From NCBI GenBank assembly GCA_030847615.1, contig JAUMIR010000005.1:240288645-240352644 (forward strand): a DNA stretch of 64,000 nt, written 5' to 3'. A program made the translations under genes and the position numbers. The stretch comes from Gambelia wislizenii (Eukaryota > Chordata > Lepidosauria > Squamata > Crotaphytidae). Positions 27,777 to 38,053 of the stretch are shown here, in pieces. The notes beneath the pieces are model-generated. The model searched no databases, was not told where the DNA came from, and was given only the letters and a program-made list of their open reading frames with translations. Every line of letters starts with the position of its first letter. The stretch's first letter is position 1.

Positions 27777-30506
27777 CAGTCGCCCCTCCACATTCGCGAA
27801 CTTGACATTCGCGGTTTCGATTATTCGCGGTTTTGCAAGGGGCCCCCACGGCCCCCCCAAAACCGCGACACGGGGCCTCCAGAGGCCCCGTGAAAGCCCT
27901 GGGAGGGAGCGGGGAGGGCAGGGGAGACCTCCACGGGGCCTTCGGAGACCCTCCGGAGGCCCCGCGAAGGCCTTGGAAGGGAGGGGGGAGGGCTGGGGAG
28001 GCCTCCATGGGGCCTCCGGAGACGCTCCGGAGGCCCCACGAAGGCCTGGGGAGGGAGGGGGGAGGGCCGGGAGAGGTCTCCATGGGGCCTCTGGGGATGC
28101 TCCGGAGGCCCCATGAAGGCCTGGGAGAGGGCTGGGGAGGCCTCCATGGGGCCTCCGGAGACGCTCCGGAGGCCCCATGGAGGCCTGGGAGGGAGCGGGG
28201 AGGGCCGGGGGAGGCCTCCATGGGGCCTCCGGAGATGCTCCGGAGGCCCCATGAAGGCCCGGGGAGGGGGTGGGGAGGGCCGGGGAGGCCTCCATGGGGC
28301 CTCCGGAGACGCTCCGGAGGCCCCACGAAGGCCCAGGAGGGAGGGGTGAGGGCCGGGAGCGGCCTCCGTGGGGCCTTGCTAGGCCCCACGAAGGCCCGGG
28401 GAGGGAGGGGGGAGGCTGGGAGAGGCCTCCGCGGGGCCTTGCTAGGCCCCACGAAGGCCTGGGGAGGGAGGGGAGAGGCTGGGAGAGGCCTCCGCAGGGC
28501 CTTGCTAGGCCCCACGAAGGCCTGAGGAGGGAGGGGGGAGGGCCCGGAGAGGCCTCCGCGGGGCCTTGCTAGGCCCCATGAAGGCCCGGGGAGGGAGGGG
28601 GGAGGCCGGGAGAGGCCTCCGCGGGGCCTTGCTAGGCTCCACGAAGGCCCGGGGAGGGAGGGGGGAGGCCGGGAGAGGCCTCCGCGGGGCCTTGCTAGGC
28701 CCCACGAAGGCCCGGGGAGGGAGGGGGGAGGCTGGGAGAGGCCTCCGCGGGGCCTTGCTAGGCCCCACGAAGGCCTGGGGAGGGAGGGGGGAGGGCCTGG
28801 AGAGGCCTCCGCGGGGCCTTGCTAGGACCCACGAAGGCCCGGGGAGGGAGGGGGGAGGCCGGGAGAGGCCTCCGCGGGGCCTTGCTAGGCTCCACGAAGG
28901 CCCGGGGAGGGAGGGTGGAGGCCGGGAGAGGCCTCCGCGGGGCCTTGCTAGGCCCCATGAAGGCCCGGGGAGGGACGGGGGAGGCTGGGAGAGGCCTCCA
29001 TGGGGCCTCCGGAGACGCTCCGGAGGCCCCATGAAGGCCTGGGGGAGGTCTGGGGAGGCCTCCATGGGGCTTCCGGAGACGGTCCGGAGGTCCCATGAAG
29101 GCTCGGGGAGGGGGTGGGGAGGGCCGGGGAGGCCTCCATGGGGCCTCCGGAGATGAGCCGGAGGCCCCACGAAGGCCCAGGAGGGAGGGGGGAGGGCCGG
29201 GAGCGGCCTCTGTGGGGCCTTGCTAGGCCCCACGAAGGCCCGGGGAGGGAGGGGGGGAGGCTGGGAGAGGCCTCCGCGGGGCCTTGCTAGGCCCCACGAA
29301 GGCCTGGGGAGGGAGGGGGGAGGGCCCGGAGAGGCCTCCGCGGGGCCTTGCTAGGCCCCATGAAGGCCCGGGGAGGGAGGGGGGAGGCCGGAAGAGGCCT
29401 CCGCGGGGCCTTGCTAGGCCCCACGAAGGCCTGGGGAGGGAGGGGGAAGGCCAGGAGAGGCCTCCGCGGGGCCTTGCTAGGCCCTACGAAGGCCCGGGGA
29501 GGGAGGGGGGAGGCTGGGAGAGGCCTCCATGGGGCCTCCGGAGACGCTCCGGAGGCCCCATGAAGGCCTGGGGGAGGGCTGGGGAGGCCTGGGAGGGAGC
29601 GGGGAGGGCCGGGGAGGCCTCCATGGGGCCTCCGGAGACGCTCCGGAGGCCCCATGGAGGCCCGGGGAGGGGGTGGGGAGGGCCGAGGAGGCCTCCGTGG
29701 GGCCTCCAGATATGCTCCGGAGGCCCCACGAAGGCCCGGAGAGGGAGGGGGGAGGCTGGGAGAGGCCTCCGCGGGGCCTTGCTAGGCCCCACGAAGGCCC
29801 GGGGAGGGAGGGGGGAGGCTGGGAGAGGCCTCCGCGGGGCCTTGCTCGGCCCCACGAAGGCCCGGGGAGGGAGGGGGGAGGCTGGGAGAGGCCTCCATGG
29901 GGCCTCCGGAGACGCTCCGGAGGCCCCACGAAGGACCGGTGAGGGAGGGGGGAGGGCCTGGAGAAGCCTCCGTGGGGCCTAGCTAGGCCCCACGAAGGCC
30001 CGGGGAGGGAGGGAGGAGGCTGGGAGAGGCCTCCGCAGGGCCTTGCTAGGCCCCATGAAGGCCCGGGGAGGGAGGGGGGAGGCCGGGAGAGGCCTCCATG
30101 GGGCCTCCAGAGACGCTCCGGAGGCCCCATGAAGGCCTGCGGGAGGGCTGTGGAGGCCTCCATGGGGCCTCTGGAGACGCTCCGGAGGCCCCATGAAGGC
30201 TTGGGAGGGAGAGGGGAGGGCCGTGAGAGGCCTCCGCGGGGTCTCCGGAGACTCTCCGGAGGCCCCGTTGAGGGCTTGGGCGGGAGGGGGGAGGGCTGGG
30301 GAGGCATCCACGGGGCCTCGGGAGGGTCTCCAGAGGCCCGGGGAAGGCCTAGGAAGGGAGTGGGGAGGCTGGAGGAAGCGACTATGGGGCCTCCGGAGGC
30401 CCCATGGTCGCTATGGTGGGGGAGGGGGGGCAGTCGTTATTCGCGGATTCTTCACATTCGCGGGGGTCCGTGGAACGGAACCCCCGCGAATGTGAAGGGA
30501 CAACTG
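27777..30506. mobile_element. Pogo/Tigger-like element carrying a GC-rich tandem array
   Basis: The left end is CAGTCGCCCCTCCACATTCG; read inward from the right it is CAGTTGTCCCTTCACATTCG. Both are flanked by TA (27775-27776 and 30507-30508). The terminus is nearly the same as the family 1 MITE at 14472. Sub-terminal CGCGGTTTCGATTATTCGCGG and its right-hand counterpart enclose the array. There is no transposase. Total 2730 bp against 230 bp for the simple MITE, so the array accounts for the size. Confidence 0.88.
27850..30420. repeat. GC-rich minisatellite, about 37 units of mostly 63 bp
   Basis: Each unit is a hairpin, a CATGAAGG/CACGAAGG joint, then a G-run tract (GGGGAGGGAGGGGGGAGG) and GGGAGAGGCCTCC. 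Two hairpin types alternate in blocks. One has a long stem (GGGGCCTCCGGAGACGCTCC, closing with GGAGGCCCC); the other is short (GGGGCCTTGCTAGGCCCC). The common period is 63 bp, a multiple of three, which keeps frames open on both strands. Units 8-17, 21-25, 28-30 and 32-33 are mainly the short type. I counted units by the GAAGG joint; the count is approximate. Confidence 0.9.
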
Positions 30507-30629
30507 TAATAGGGTTCTCTAATATCCACAGTTTCGGGTATCTGGGGGTTGGGGGGGAGTCTTGGAATGTATCCCCCATGGATACAGGGGTCCACCTGTA
30601 CTGAGTTTAAGAAAGCCTGCCCCTAAAAG

Positions 30630-30836
30630 ACTCCACTCGCTCCTCTCTTCTCCCCAATCCCCTGTTCAGTTAATTGAGTGCAAACTACTTTTGCACTTTG
30701 AATTCATATGGCACCAAGGTCAAAAGCGCAAGTGAAAGGAGTAAAGAGAAACCAGGACATTTTAAAAGCAGCTGAGAAAGTGGGACACAAGAGGATTAAC
30801 TGGGGCCATTCCTGCCAAGCCAGGGCAGTTGGAAGG
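30630..30836 (+). mobile_element. Partial MITE of the TACCCTCCAAC family
   Basis: TGCACTTTGAATTCATATGG, GACATTTTAAAAGCAGCTGA, GGGACACAAGAGGATTAACT and CAGGGCAGTTGGAAGGTA match the second half of 17898-18288 and 34148-34534. Confidence 0.65.
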
Positions 30837-30845
30837 TATCTCTCA

Positions 30846-31077
30846 GGGTACATCTACACTGTAGAAATAATGCAGCTTCTTTCCACTTTAAGTCCTGTAG
30901 CCCCAGCCTATGGAATCCTAAGATTTGTAGTTTTATAAGGTCTTTAGCCTTCTCTCCCAAAGAATGCTTGTGCCTCGCAAAACTACAAATCCAAGGATTC
31001 TGTAGGATGGAGCCATGGCAGTTAAAGTGGTGTCAAAGTGCATTATTTCTACAGTGCAGATGCACCCTTAGAGAACT
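30846..31077. mobile_element. Palindromic Harbinger-like MITE (GGTRCATCTACACTG family)
   Basis: GGGTACATCTACACTGTAGA at the left and its complement TCTACAGTGCAGATGCACCC at the right close a fold-back of about 232 bp. The arms hold CCACTTTAAG and CTACAAATCCAAGGATTCTG. Flanks TCA/TTA. Seven related copies lie in the window. Confidence 0.82.
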
Positions 31078-31079
31078 GG

Positions 31080-32040
31080 CAACAGAGAAACCTGGTTGGG
31101 ATCTGCTAACAGAAGAGCCAGAGAAGAGGGTGAGGGAAGGGAGAAACTGAGTTATGCCAGATCCAAATCTCCTCCAGCCCAGGGAAATATATACAATGCC
31201 ATTAAAATTAGGCCATGGCAAGGCTAGTCCTAAGAAATCTGCAATATCTCTAGAATGGGAGGGATTTGGGATTTAGCTTTGGTTTAGCTGGCCTAGCATT
31301 GGCTTAGCTGATTCTTGGCTATTTCAATCAGGTAGAACTGTACTCTAACACATATTAACAGGTCATTCAGAATTTTTTATCAATAGTCTGAATGGTTAAC
31401 AATGACAGCAAATAAAACAGAAACAGAAATAAACACAGTCAATATTTCCCTAACCCAGCCAATAATAATCAGTAAGGCAGCTTTCAGTTTTCTCAATTTC
31501 TTCACCAGTCTGGATCCACTGCAGACCTTCATCTTGGCTTCACTCATGTCAATATTCTAGCGTCTGTTCTGACTTTCTCAATTCTTTCTTGTTTTCTTCC
31601 CCTTTCCATATCTGTAGCTCTCCTTAGCTTTATTTTGACTTTGGCACAGACTGGCTCTGTATGCTATCAATATGCATAATGCTGGGGCCAAGTGGCTTTG
31701 GGCCAAGTGGAACGAGGTGCCCAGCTGGGCATGGAGGGGAGAGATCTTAGGAAGGGGCTCTCCTCCTACTTCTCTCCCTCCCTGACTTCCTGTGAGCCAG
31801 GAAGGGATTCTGGAGGCATGCTGTCTAGGGCACCTCCTAGTGGGAGCCCCTACAGCATTCCCAGTAGCAGGGAAGGCACGTGGGCAGGTAGATGGGGCAG
31901 GGGAAGAGCGTGGCAATCATTTGTTGTGGTGGGCACAGAGGGGGATGGAGAGTGTCTCTGTGCCTGGAGCAGCCTGGAGCCTAGCTCAGCTAGGCAGGAG
32001 GACTTTTCTCCTTTGCTCCCACAGTCAGACCACTATGCTT
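31080..32040. other. No recognisable feature
   Basis: Mixed composition; 31680-32020 is somewhat GC-rich. Frames such as 31792-32202 have no recognisable domain. Confidence 0.4.
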
Positions 32041-32041
32041 A

Positions 32042-32552
32042 GGGCTTGTCTAGACAGTCAATTTACCCCATCTTGCCCACATCTTAAGAGCCCTGCAGTC
32101 CAGATGACACAGCGCATTTGCCCCATTTTGCCTCTGGGATATCCTCACAGGACCAAGATGGGGGAAAGATGGGATAAGGCCCATTACACCATTTTAAAAT
32201 AATATCTGGTAAAATCTGCTCCAGCCAGCAAAAAACAGATCGGGCCCTGCATGACTGCAGGAGCCTATTCCAGCACGCCGGCCCATCACTGCAGCTGCCA
32301 TCTACCTTACTCTTCCAGATCCAGGAAGCAGGCCCGCAGCTTGCTGGTCACATGCAGGGTCCTTGCTCACGTGCTCCAGGCTGGCTTCCTGCCTTCTGAG
32401 AGTGGAACATGAGTGGTAGTGGCAGTGGCTGCAGCAACAGACCAGAATGGCAGTCTGGACTTCCTCCTGCAGGTGACGGGAGGAATGGGCCTCATCCATG
32501 GGCAGAATACACCGGCAGGGAACCAGTGTATTCTGCCTGTATAGATAAGCCT
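32042..32552. mobile_element. Harbinger-like element, family B
   Basis: TIRs GGGCTTGTCTAGACAG and (inward from the right) AGGCTTATCTATACAG. Both are flanked by TTA (32039-32041 and 32553-32555). 511 bp, non-coding; the interior is partly GC-rich. Confidence 0.78.
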
Positions 32553-32596
32553 TTAGTGGCTTTGGAAGCAACTTCTAAGGAATCCAGTTTTCTTGT

Positions 32597-32912
32597 TGAC
32601 TTTATCAGACACTCTAAAAAAACACAAAACCATGGATGTTGGGAGGAGGATGCTGCTGTCCTGCTTCTGGTGGTTGATACTGCACACCCTGTCCTCCTCC
32701 CATCCTTCCTCTGTGGTTCCTCCATGCTGGAGGGGCGAAAAAGGTGCTGCTTTTCATTGGTGGAAGTTTCCGTCAATAAAAGTGGTGCCTTTTCCATCGC
32801 TCCAACACAGAGGGAGAACAAACAAAGGATGGGAGGAGGACGGGGCGTGAGGTGTCAACTGCCGGAAGCAGGACAGCAGCGTCGTCCCCCCGACCTCCGC
32901 TTGATAAAGTCC
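32597..32912. mobile_element. Harbinger-like element, family A, fold-back form
   Basis: Ends TGACTTTATCAGACA and GCTTGATAAAGTCC. The body is itself an imperfect inverted repeat: ATGTTGGGAGGAGGATGCTG on the left pairs with the GGACAGCAGCGTCG side on the right, and CCTCCTCCCATCC pairs with GGATGGGAGGAGG. Lies 44 bp beyond the family B copy. Confidence 0.75.
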
Positions 32913-33129
32913 TTTATCTTTAGCTTTTTAGCTTTTGAAATTGCATTTTATTCTTGATACTGTGTTTTAATAGTGTGAGTAGTTTAATTCTTTTTTTTTG
33001 GTATGTTTTTAATTTTGTTGTTCTTTTTAATTTGTTTGAGCCTTGAGCCATTGCTAAATAGATGGTTTTACTTTTCTTTGTACAAAGGCATTTTTAGCAA
33101 TTTTTATATGAAAGTATTTTTGACAATGC

Positions 33130-33333
33130 AGAGCTGTGTGGTGTAGTGGCTTGAGTGCTGGGCTAGGATTCTGGGAGACCAGGGTTTGAATCCCTGCTCA
33201 GCCATGGAAACTCACTGGGTGACCTTGGGTGAGTCCCAGCCTCTCAGCCTTAGACGAAGGCAATGATAATCCTTCTCTGAAGAAAGCTTGCCAGGAAAAG
33301 TCAGCTTGAGGCAAATAACAACAACATCAACAT
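33130..33333 (+). mobile_element. Sauria-type SINE, full length
   Basis: GTGGTGTAGTGGCTTGAGTG (A box region), GGTTTGAATCCC (B box), CACTGGGTGACCTTGGGTGA, CTGAAGAAAGCTTGCCAGG, and an ACAACAACA tail. Confidence 0.9.
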
Positions 33334-33339
33334 AATTTT

Positions 33340-34147
33340 AGCAATGAACTATGTGAAATGCAAAATTATAGTATTCTCAAAATAGAATTTCAGTCACATG
33401 TGGAACCCTTGATGGTCATAGATTAGAGCAAGTAGAGTCCTTTGAAAACCCTGTAATTAGATTTCATAGTTCTTTAAGATGGAGATCCCAGGCATGGTCA
33501 GCAAAGCATAAAACTGAAGTGCTGAGGAGACACAGTTGTTGCTTTCTTTTCAAAAGGTGGCAAGTTTTCCCCATAACAAATTTACAAGGCAAAAACAGTG
33601 TCCCAGGCACTGTATAGTATTCCACTATGAATTCTGGGCCTAATGCTTGCTTTGAAAGGTAAGATTTCTTTTTCCTGAAAACATTTTTTTTTTGGTTCCT
33701 CAATGTGTTGCTGGTGCTACCCTACATTTGTAGACTGGCCTCACTTCATTGAGCAGACTGGCCTGGACACTAGGGGGGGTGCAGGGGATGTGGACCACAC
33801 AGGGTGACACCATCAGAGGGGATGACACTAAAATGACTGTCTATAAAATTATTGTGTGGTGTTTCTGCAAAAATGTATTATTTTTTATAAAAATATCTCT
33901 GGCATCATATCCAGCCAGGTAAACCTTCCTTCTTGTTCCTCTCCCACATGTAGGCTTTCAGTGACCCTCAAAGTCACATGCAGATTCTATAGATTGCTAG
34001 GAAGTGTTTCCAGAACCTCCTCTTGGTGCTTAAACTACGGATTTTGTATGGTCCATTATGGGAGGACATCCATGGGGGTGACACCATGAATTACCATACC
34101 GGGTGATGCTAACCCTAGTGATGCCACTGGGCCTGGACCTTTGTTCT
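33340..34147. other. No recognisable feature
   Basis: AT-rich DNA; short open frames only. Confidence 0.4.
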
Positions 34148-34534
34148 ATATCCCTCCGACATTTCACAGATGAAAACTGGGACACATGTGGCCATGAAGC
34201 ATCAGAGTGTGGTCAAGATGGGGAAAAGTTATTAATGAGGAAGAACACACAAGCTAGGAGAGGCTGTAGCAGTTTGCTTCTGGCTGAGCCTACTGGGAAG
34301 GGCAAGATTCTGCCTCCTCCTACTTCTCTCCTCTCCTCTCCCCCTTGCTAAGTTAATGAAGTACAAATTACTTTTGTATTTGGGGCTCAGTTTGAAGCAA
34401 TTGAAGTAAGTTGAGGATTAAGAAGGAAGTGGGAGGAAGAGTGAGAAACTGGAACATTTTAAAAACAGCTGAAAAGTGGGGTGTCAGAGGATTAATTTGG
34501 ACTGTCCCTGCCAAGTCAGGATAGTTGAAGGTAT
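34148..34534 (+). mobile_element. MITE of the TACCCTCCAAC-terminus family
   Basis: ATCCCTCCGACATTTCACAG to ATAGTTGAAGGTATAC. Shares GAGTGTGGTCAAGATGGGG and ACATTTTAAAAACAGCTGAA with the copy at 17898. Confidence 0.72.
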
Positions 34535-34539
34535 ACATA

Positions 34540-36540
34540 TGTATGAGGCCATGGTGGGAAGCCTCAGATCCAGAGGCTGAATTCAGCTCCTCTGGAGTGC
34601 CAATCCATCCTTTTCAGGTTCCTAGATGGCCTTGTGCTTCTTCATCATGATATCATTTGTTGTTTTCCTCCTATTCTAAACAATTGAAATACATCTCCAA
34701 AGGCTTAGGTACAGACAGTAAGAGAGTTAAAATCCACTGGTGTTTTGGACCCATCCTTTTGCCTTTGGCCTCACCCAATGGAATGCTAGCCCCAGAACCT
34801 CTTTGAAATAAAATCCAGTCTTTGGACTGAAAGAGGTTCTCCATTCTTGTTACGGTATAAGGTAATTTACAGTTAGATTTTTTTAAGTTTAATTTTAAAG
34901 TAAAGTGCAGTGCAAACAGATGTGAGACTGTAGACAACAAGAGCCTCAGTGAGGGAAGAGGAGAACAATTCCAAACAGGTTGTGAGGCACCATTCCTCTA
35001 AACAGAGTTAAGAGATATGCATCCTTTCTTGAAAGCTGAAAAGCAAACTGTGTAGAACTCCGTTCATCATTTCAAATGAAGCAAAGGTTGACTTAGCATA
35101 TAAACCTGCTGAGATCCATAATGTAGAGTTCTAAGGAGCATGGGTAATTTCAAATATCATCTTTAAATCACTTGGACTAGTCACACTTCAGTGTGCTGTG
35201 CTTTAATGTGAATACAAGATGTACGCCTTTTGTCCTCAGCAGGCTATAGTCTCACCATCATGATACTAAAGTCTTCATTCCCTATAGGACACTCCCTTAC
35301 CCAGGGCAAACTGCACTGTAAATCATTTTATACAAACTGTTGTAAGGTACATTAAAATACAGTTGCTTAAGTTGCACTGTAGTGCATAATCCATTAATCC
35401 AGTATTTTCACAGTGCATTTGAAATGCAGTTGTTTATTATCAGAGGTTCTGCACCAAGGACTCAATGTAATTGGTGAGGAATTAATGCAGCTCAGGGTAC
35501 TATGTTTGCCGAGATTCACTTGGGACTCTTGTAGAAGTGCCTGTTTATAAAGAAACATCTCAAGGTGGTGTGTGTGTGTTTACTTCCCTTAAATTTTCAG
35601 TAATAAGGGAAAGGAAAAAGCTTATGTGGCAAGGATATTTTCTCAAGCATAACCCACAATGCCCCAGTTCAGGACAATCCTGCATGGGGATGGGTGAGAA
35701 TTTCATCTTAGGTTTTGATAAGAATTTTTCAACACTTGCAAATTTCATACATTTGGGTCCATTTGGGTCCAAATGAATTGCAGTTGGACCTAAATTCACA
35801 AATCAATAGATATGGAAAGAACTTGAGTTCTTTTTTTAATGAAACATGGGGAAAACTGAAACAGATCAATTCATCTGCTCAGCCTTTCTTTGGTTTTAGT
35901 TCCTACAGTCATGTTGGGGCTGAACTTGGTTAACCACCTCCCCTCCCCAGGAAGCTTCTCATCTTTAATATCTTTGTGATATGCAGCTACAACATGTTCT
36001 TCGTGCTGGGCATTCCTCGATGTCTTTTGAATTTGGATTTACCAGCATTCACAGGTTTCTCCACATCTGAGATGGAAAGAGAATAATATTTAAAAATATG
36101 TTTGCCTTATCAAAATATATTTTGGCACTCTCCCTCCTCTCACACACCATACTCCTCAGAAGTCTTAGCAGAAAAGGATCTGCTAAATATTTCCCTGATG
36201 CAACTTGCAAAGCAAAATCCAATGGCTGTGTAGGAAGGGTGGGGGACCCACTCTGAGTAACCAGCCTAACCATATTAAAATTCTTTCATTCTGTTTATTT
36301 TCCGTAGGGGAATGAGTTTTCCTCATTCATTTCTTGCTCTGCACTTTCCCCTGCTTGTTGTCCAACTTTTCCTGAATTTTAGATTAGCAAGGAGAATCAC
36401 CAAACACAGGAACTCTGAGACCTCATTGCTGCTGAGATCAATGCAAGAGTTTGGAAAGTGACATTGTACAAGCAATTCCTTCCATTACTCACCACCAGTT
36501 CCTGATACTAGTTACGATGAAGAAAACTGGGAGTTTGTTA
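34540..36540. other. About 2 kb with no recognisable repeat or gene
   Basis: Moderately AT-rich and without visible transposon ends. It contains a tandem TTTGGGTCCA(T/A) pair at 35752-35772 and a GT run at 35567-35579. This is the longest stretch I cannot assign to repeats. Confidence 0.45.
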
Positions 36541-36549
36541 CTTAACTTG

Positions 36550-36880
36550 CTAAGCTGCTTTGGACATACAATTAAATATACAATTAAAATCAGGAAAAAA
36601 AACAGCACAATTAAAAGCTGTACAGTACCCTATTAGATGTCCCTTCTTTTTTAAAAAATCAGAACTTGAAAGCCTGTGAGGATAAAGAAGTCTCTGCTGA
36701 CAGAGCAGCAAAGAGGAGGCCATTTTAGTTTCCTTAGGAAAGGCGTTCCAGAGCCTAAGAAGTGCCACCCAAAATGTCTTGTCTTGCATCCCCCACCCCA
36801 AGACGTGCCTGTGGAAGTGGTGACTGTGGCTTGGGCATCCCTTCTCCCAGTGTGTGAACACCTCACCACCACCTCCTGCT
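36550..36880 (-). mobile_element. Old L2-like LINE 3' fragment
   Basis: AT-rich 3' UTR (TTAAATATACAATTAAAATC) followed by GAGGAGGCCATTTTAG and AGGCGTTCCAGAGCCTAAGA. This is the antisense of the L2 GWRVFQ/RLWN-type end seen at 17430-17520. Confidence 0.45.
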
Positions 36881-36882
36881 CC

Positions 36883-37249
36883 ATAGAATCATAGAATCAT
36901 AGAATCATAGAATTGCAGAGTTGGAAGAGACCACGAGGGCCATCCAGTCCAACCCCCCTGCCACGCAGGAAATCTTGATCAAAGCATCCCTGACAGATGG
37001 CCATCCAGCCTCTGTTTAAAGACCTCCAAGGAAGGAGACCCCACCACGCTCCGAGGGAGTGCGTTCCACTGCCGAACAGCTCTTACTGTCAAAAAGTTCC
37101 TCCGAATGTTGAGGTGGAATCTCTGTTCCTGGAGCTTGCATCCATTGCTCCGTGTTCCAGTCTCTGGAGCAGCAGAAAACAAGCCTGCTCCATCCTCAGC
37201 GTGACATCCCCTTAAATACTTAAACAGGGCTATCATATCGCCTCTTAAC
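36883..37249 (-). mobile_element. CR1 LINE 3' fragment, young subfamily
   Basis: Three copies of the 8-mer AGAATCAT at the tail, then GCAGAGTTGGAAGAGACCAC. The decayed ORF2 end is on the minus strand (YLRGCHAEDGAGLFSAAPET, VRAVRQWNALPRSVVG). The first about 150 bp differ from 62433-62592 at only one position that I can see. Confidence 0.93.
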
Positions 37250-37462
37250 CATGACTAACCCTAATGCTTTATTGCTTTATTTTAATAATGCTTTATTTTT
37301 AATAATGCTTTATTTTAATAATGCTTTATTGCAGCCTTGTACTTGTCATGGGCTTGCACGCACGCACACACACATCCCCATTTTCTGTCTTTTATCCTAT
37401 ACTCCAAGTATAGCATCTTTAATCACCCCCTCCCTTAACAACTCAGGAGGTTTTATGTTACA

Positions 37463-37793
37463 GGAGATTTTCAGACCTGCCAAAATGCATGTCTGCCGCG
37501 CGAGCAGCCTCCCGAAACTGCTGCGCGGCAAGGGTCTACTTCGGACGACGCTGTGCCTCTCGCGAAACCGTCCGTGTCACTTCCGTGAAGCTTCGGACGG
37601 CTCAGCGCCATATTTCAATCACGGAGGTTGCCCGAGATTGAAATATGGCGCCGAGCCGTCCGAAGCTTCACGGAAGTGACACGGACGGTTTCGCGAGAGG
37701 CACAGCGTCGTCCGAAGTAGACCCTTGCCGCGCAGCAGTTTCGGGAGGCTGCTCGCGTGGCAAACATGCATTTTGGCAGGTCTGAAAATCTCC
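37463..37793. mobile_element. Fold-back element 1: 158-bp arms, 98% identical
   Basis: Arms 37463-37620 and 37636-37793 are inverted copies with three mismatches around a 15-bp loop. Terminus GGAGATTTTCAGA. Flanked by ACA (37460-37462 and 37794-37796). The arms are CpG-rich (TTCGGACGACG, CTCTCGCGAAACCG) with little CpG decay, indicating youth. Non-coding; the 3-bp duplication suggests PIF/Harbinger-type mobilisation. Confidence 0.9.
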
Positions 37794-38053
37794 ACAGTCT
37801 CTTTCTCTTCTGAGCAGGTAAGTATTACCTTTTTTTTCCCCCCAAAGTCCACTCAGTTTCTTCCTTCTCCGGAGACTCCCATTTATGCCTCTCCCACTCA
37901 ACGCAGTCACACCTAACCACTGCAGTTCTCCTCTACAGGGAGGGAAGAGTCACTTGTGTTGCCTTAACAGGTGAGAAAGAGAGAAAGGAGTCCCTGCATG
38001 AGGCCCTTGGATCATCCTTCATCCCTGTTGCTAAGCCTTTCCTTTTTCTCCCT

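Larger units (their letters stand above)
27705..30598 (-). mobile_element. Pogo-like family 2 MITE interrupted by the GC-array element
   Basis: The left part (AGTCTTCCAATGTGATTCTG, GGCATTCATCTCATTG) and the right part (TAATAGGGTTCTCTAATATC, CACAGTTTCGGGTATCTGG, end GGTCCACCTG then TA) join into one antisense family 2 copy when 27777-30506 and one TA are removed. The far left end is degraded near 27705. Confidence 0.82.

Noticed and set aside
27850..30420. CRISPR-like regular repeats
   Set aside because: Units are directly adjacent with no unique spacers, the DNA is vertebrate, and the array lies inside a transposon.
27700..30500. Many long Pro/Gly/Arg-rich open frames on both strands
   Set aside because: They follow the 63-bp (3 x 21) repeat period and open simultaneously in several frames of both strands. 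There is no start context, splice sites or domain; they are a by-product of the tandem array.
31692..32202. Overlapping 116- and 136-codon frames
   Set aside because: No recognisable motif; the second runs into the TIR of a family B MITE.
37463..37793. Palindrome as assembly artefact
   Set aside because: The arms carry three differences, and the element has its own loop and a 3-bp duplication shared in type with the neighbouring element. A real fold-back is more likely, though long reads should confirm.
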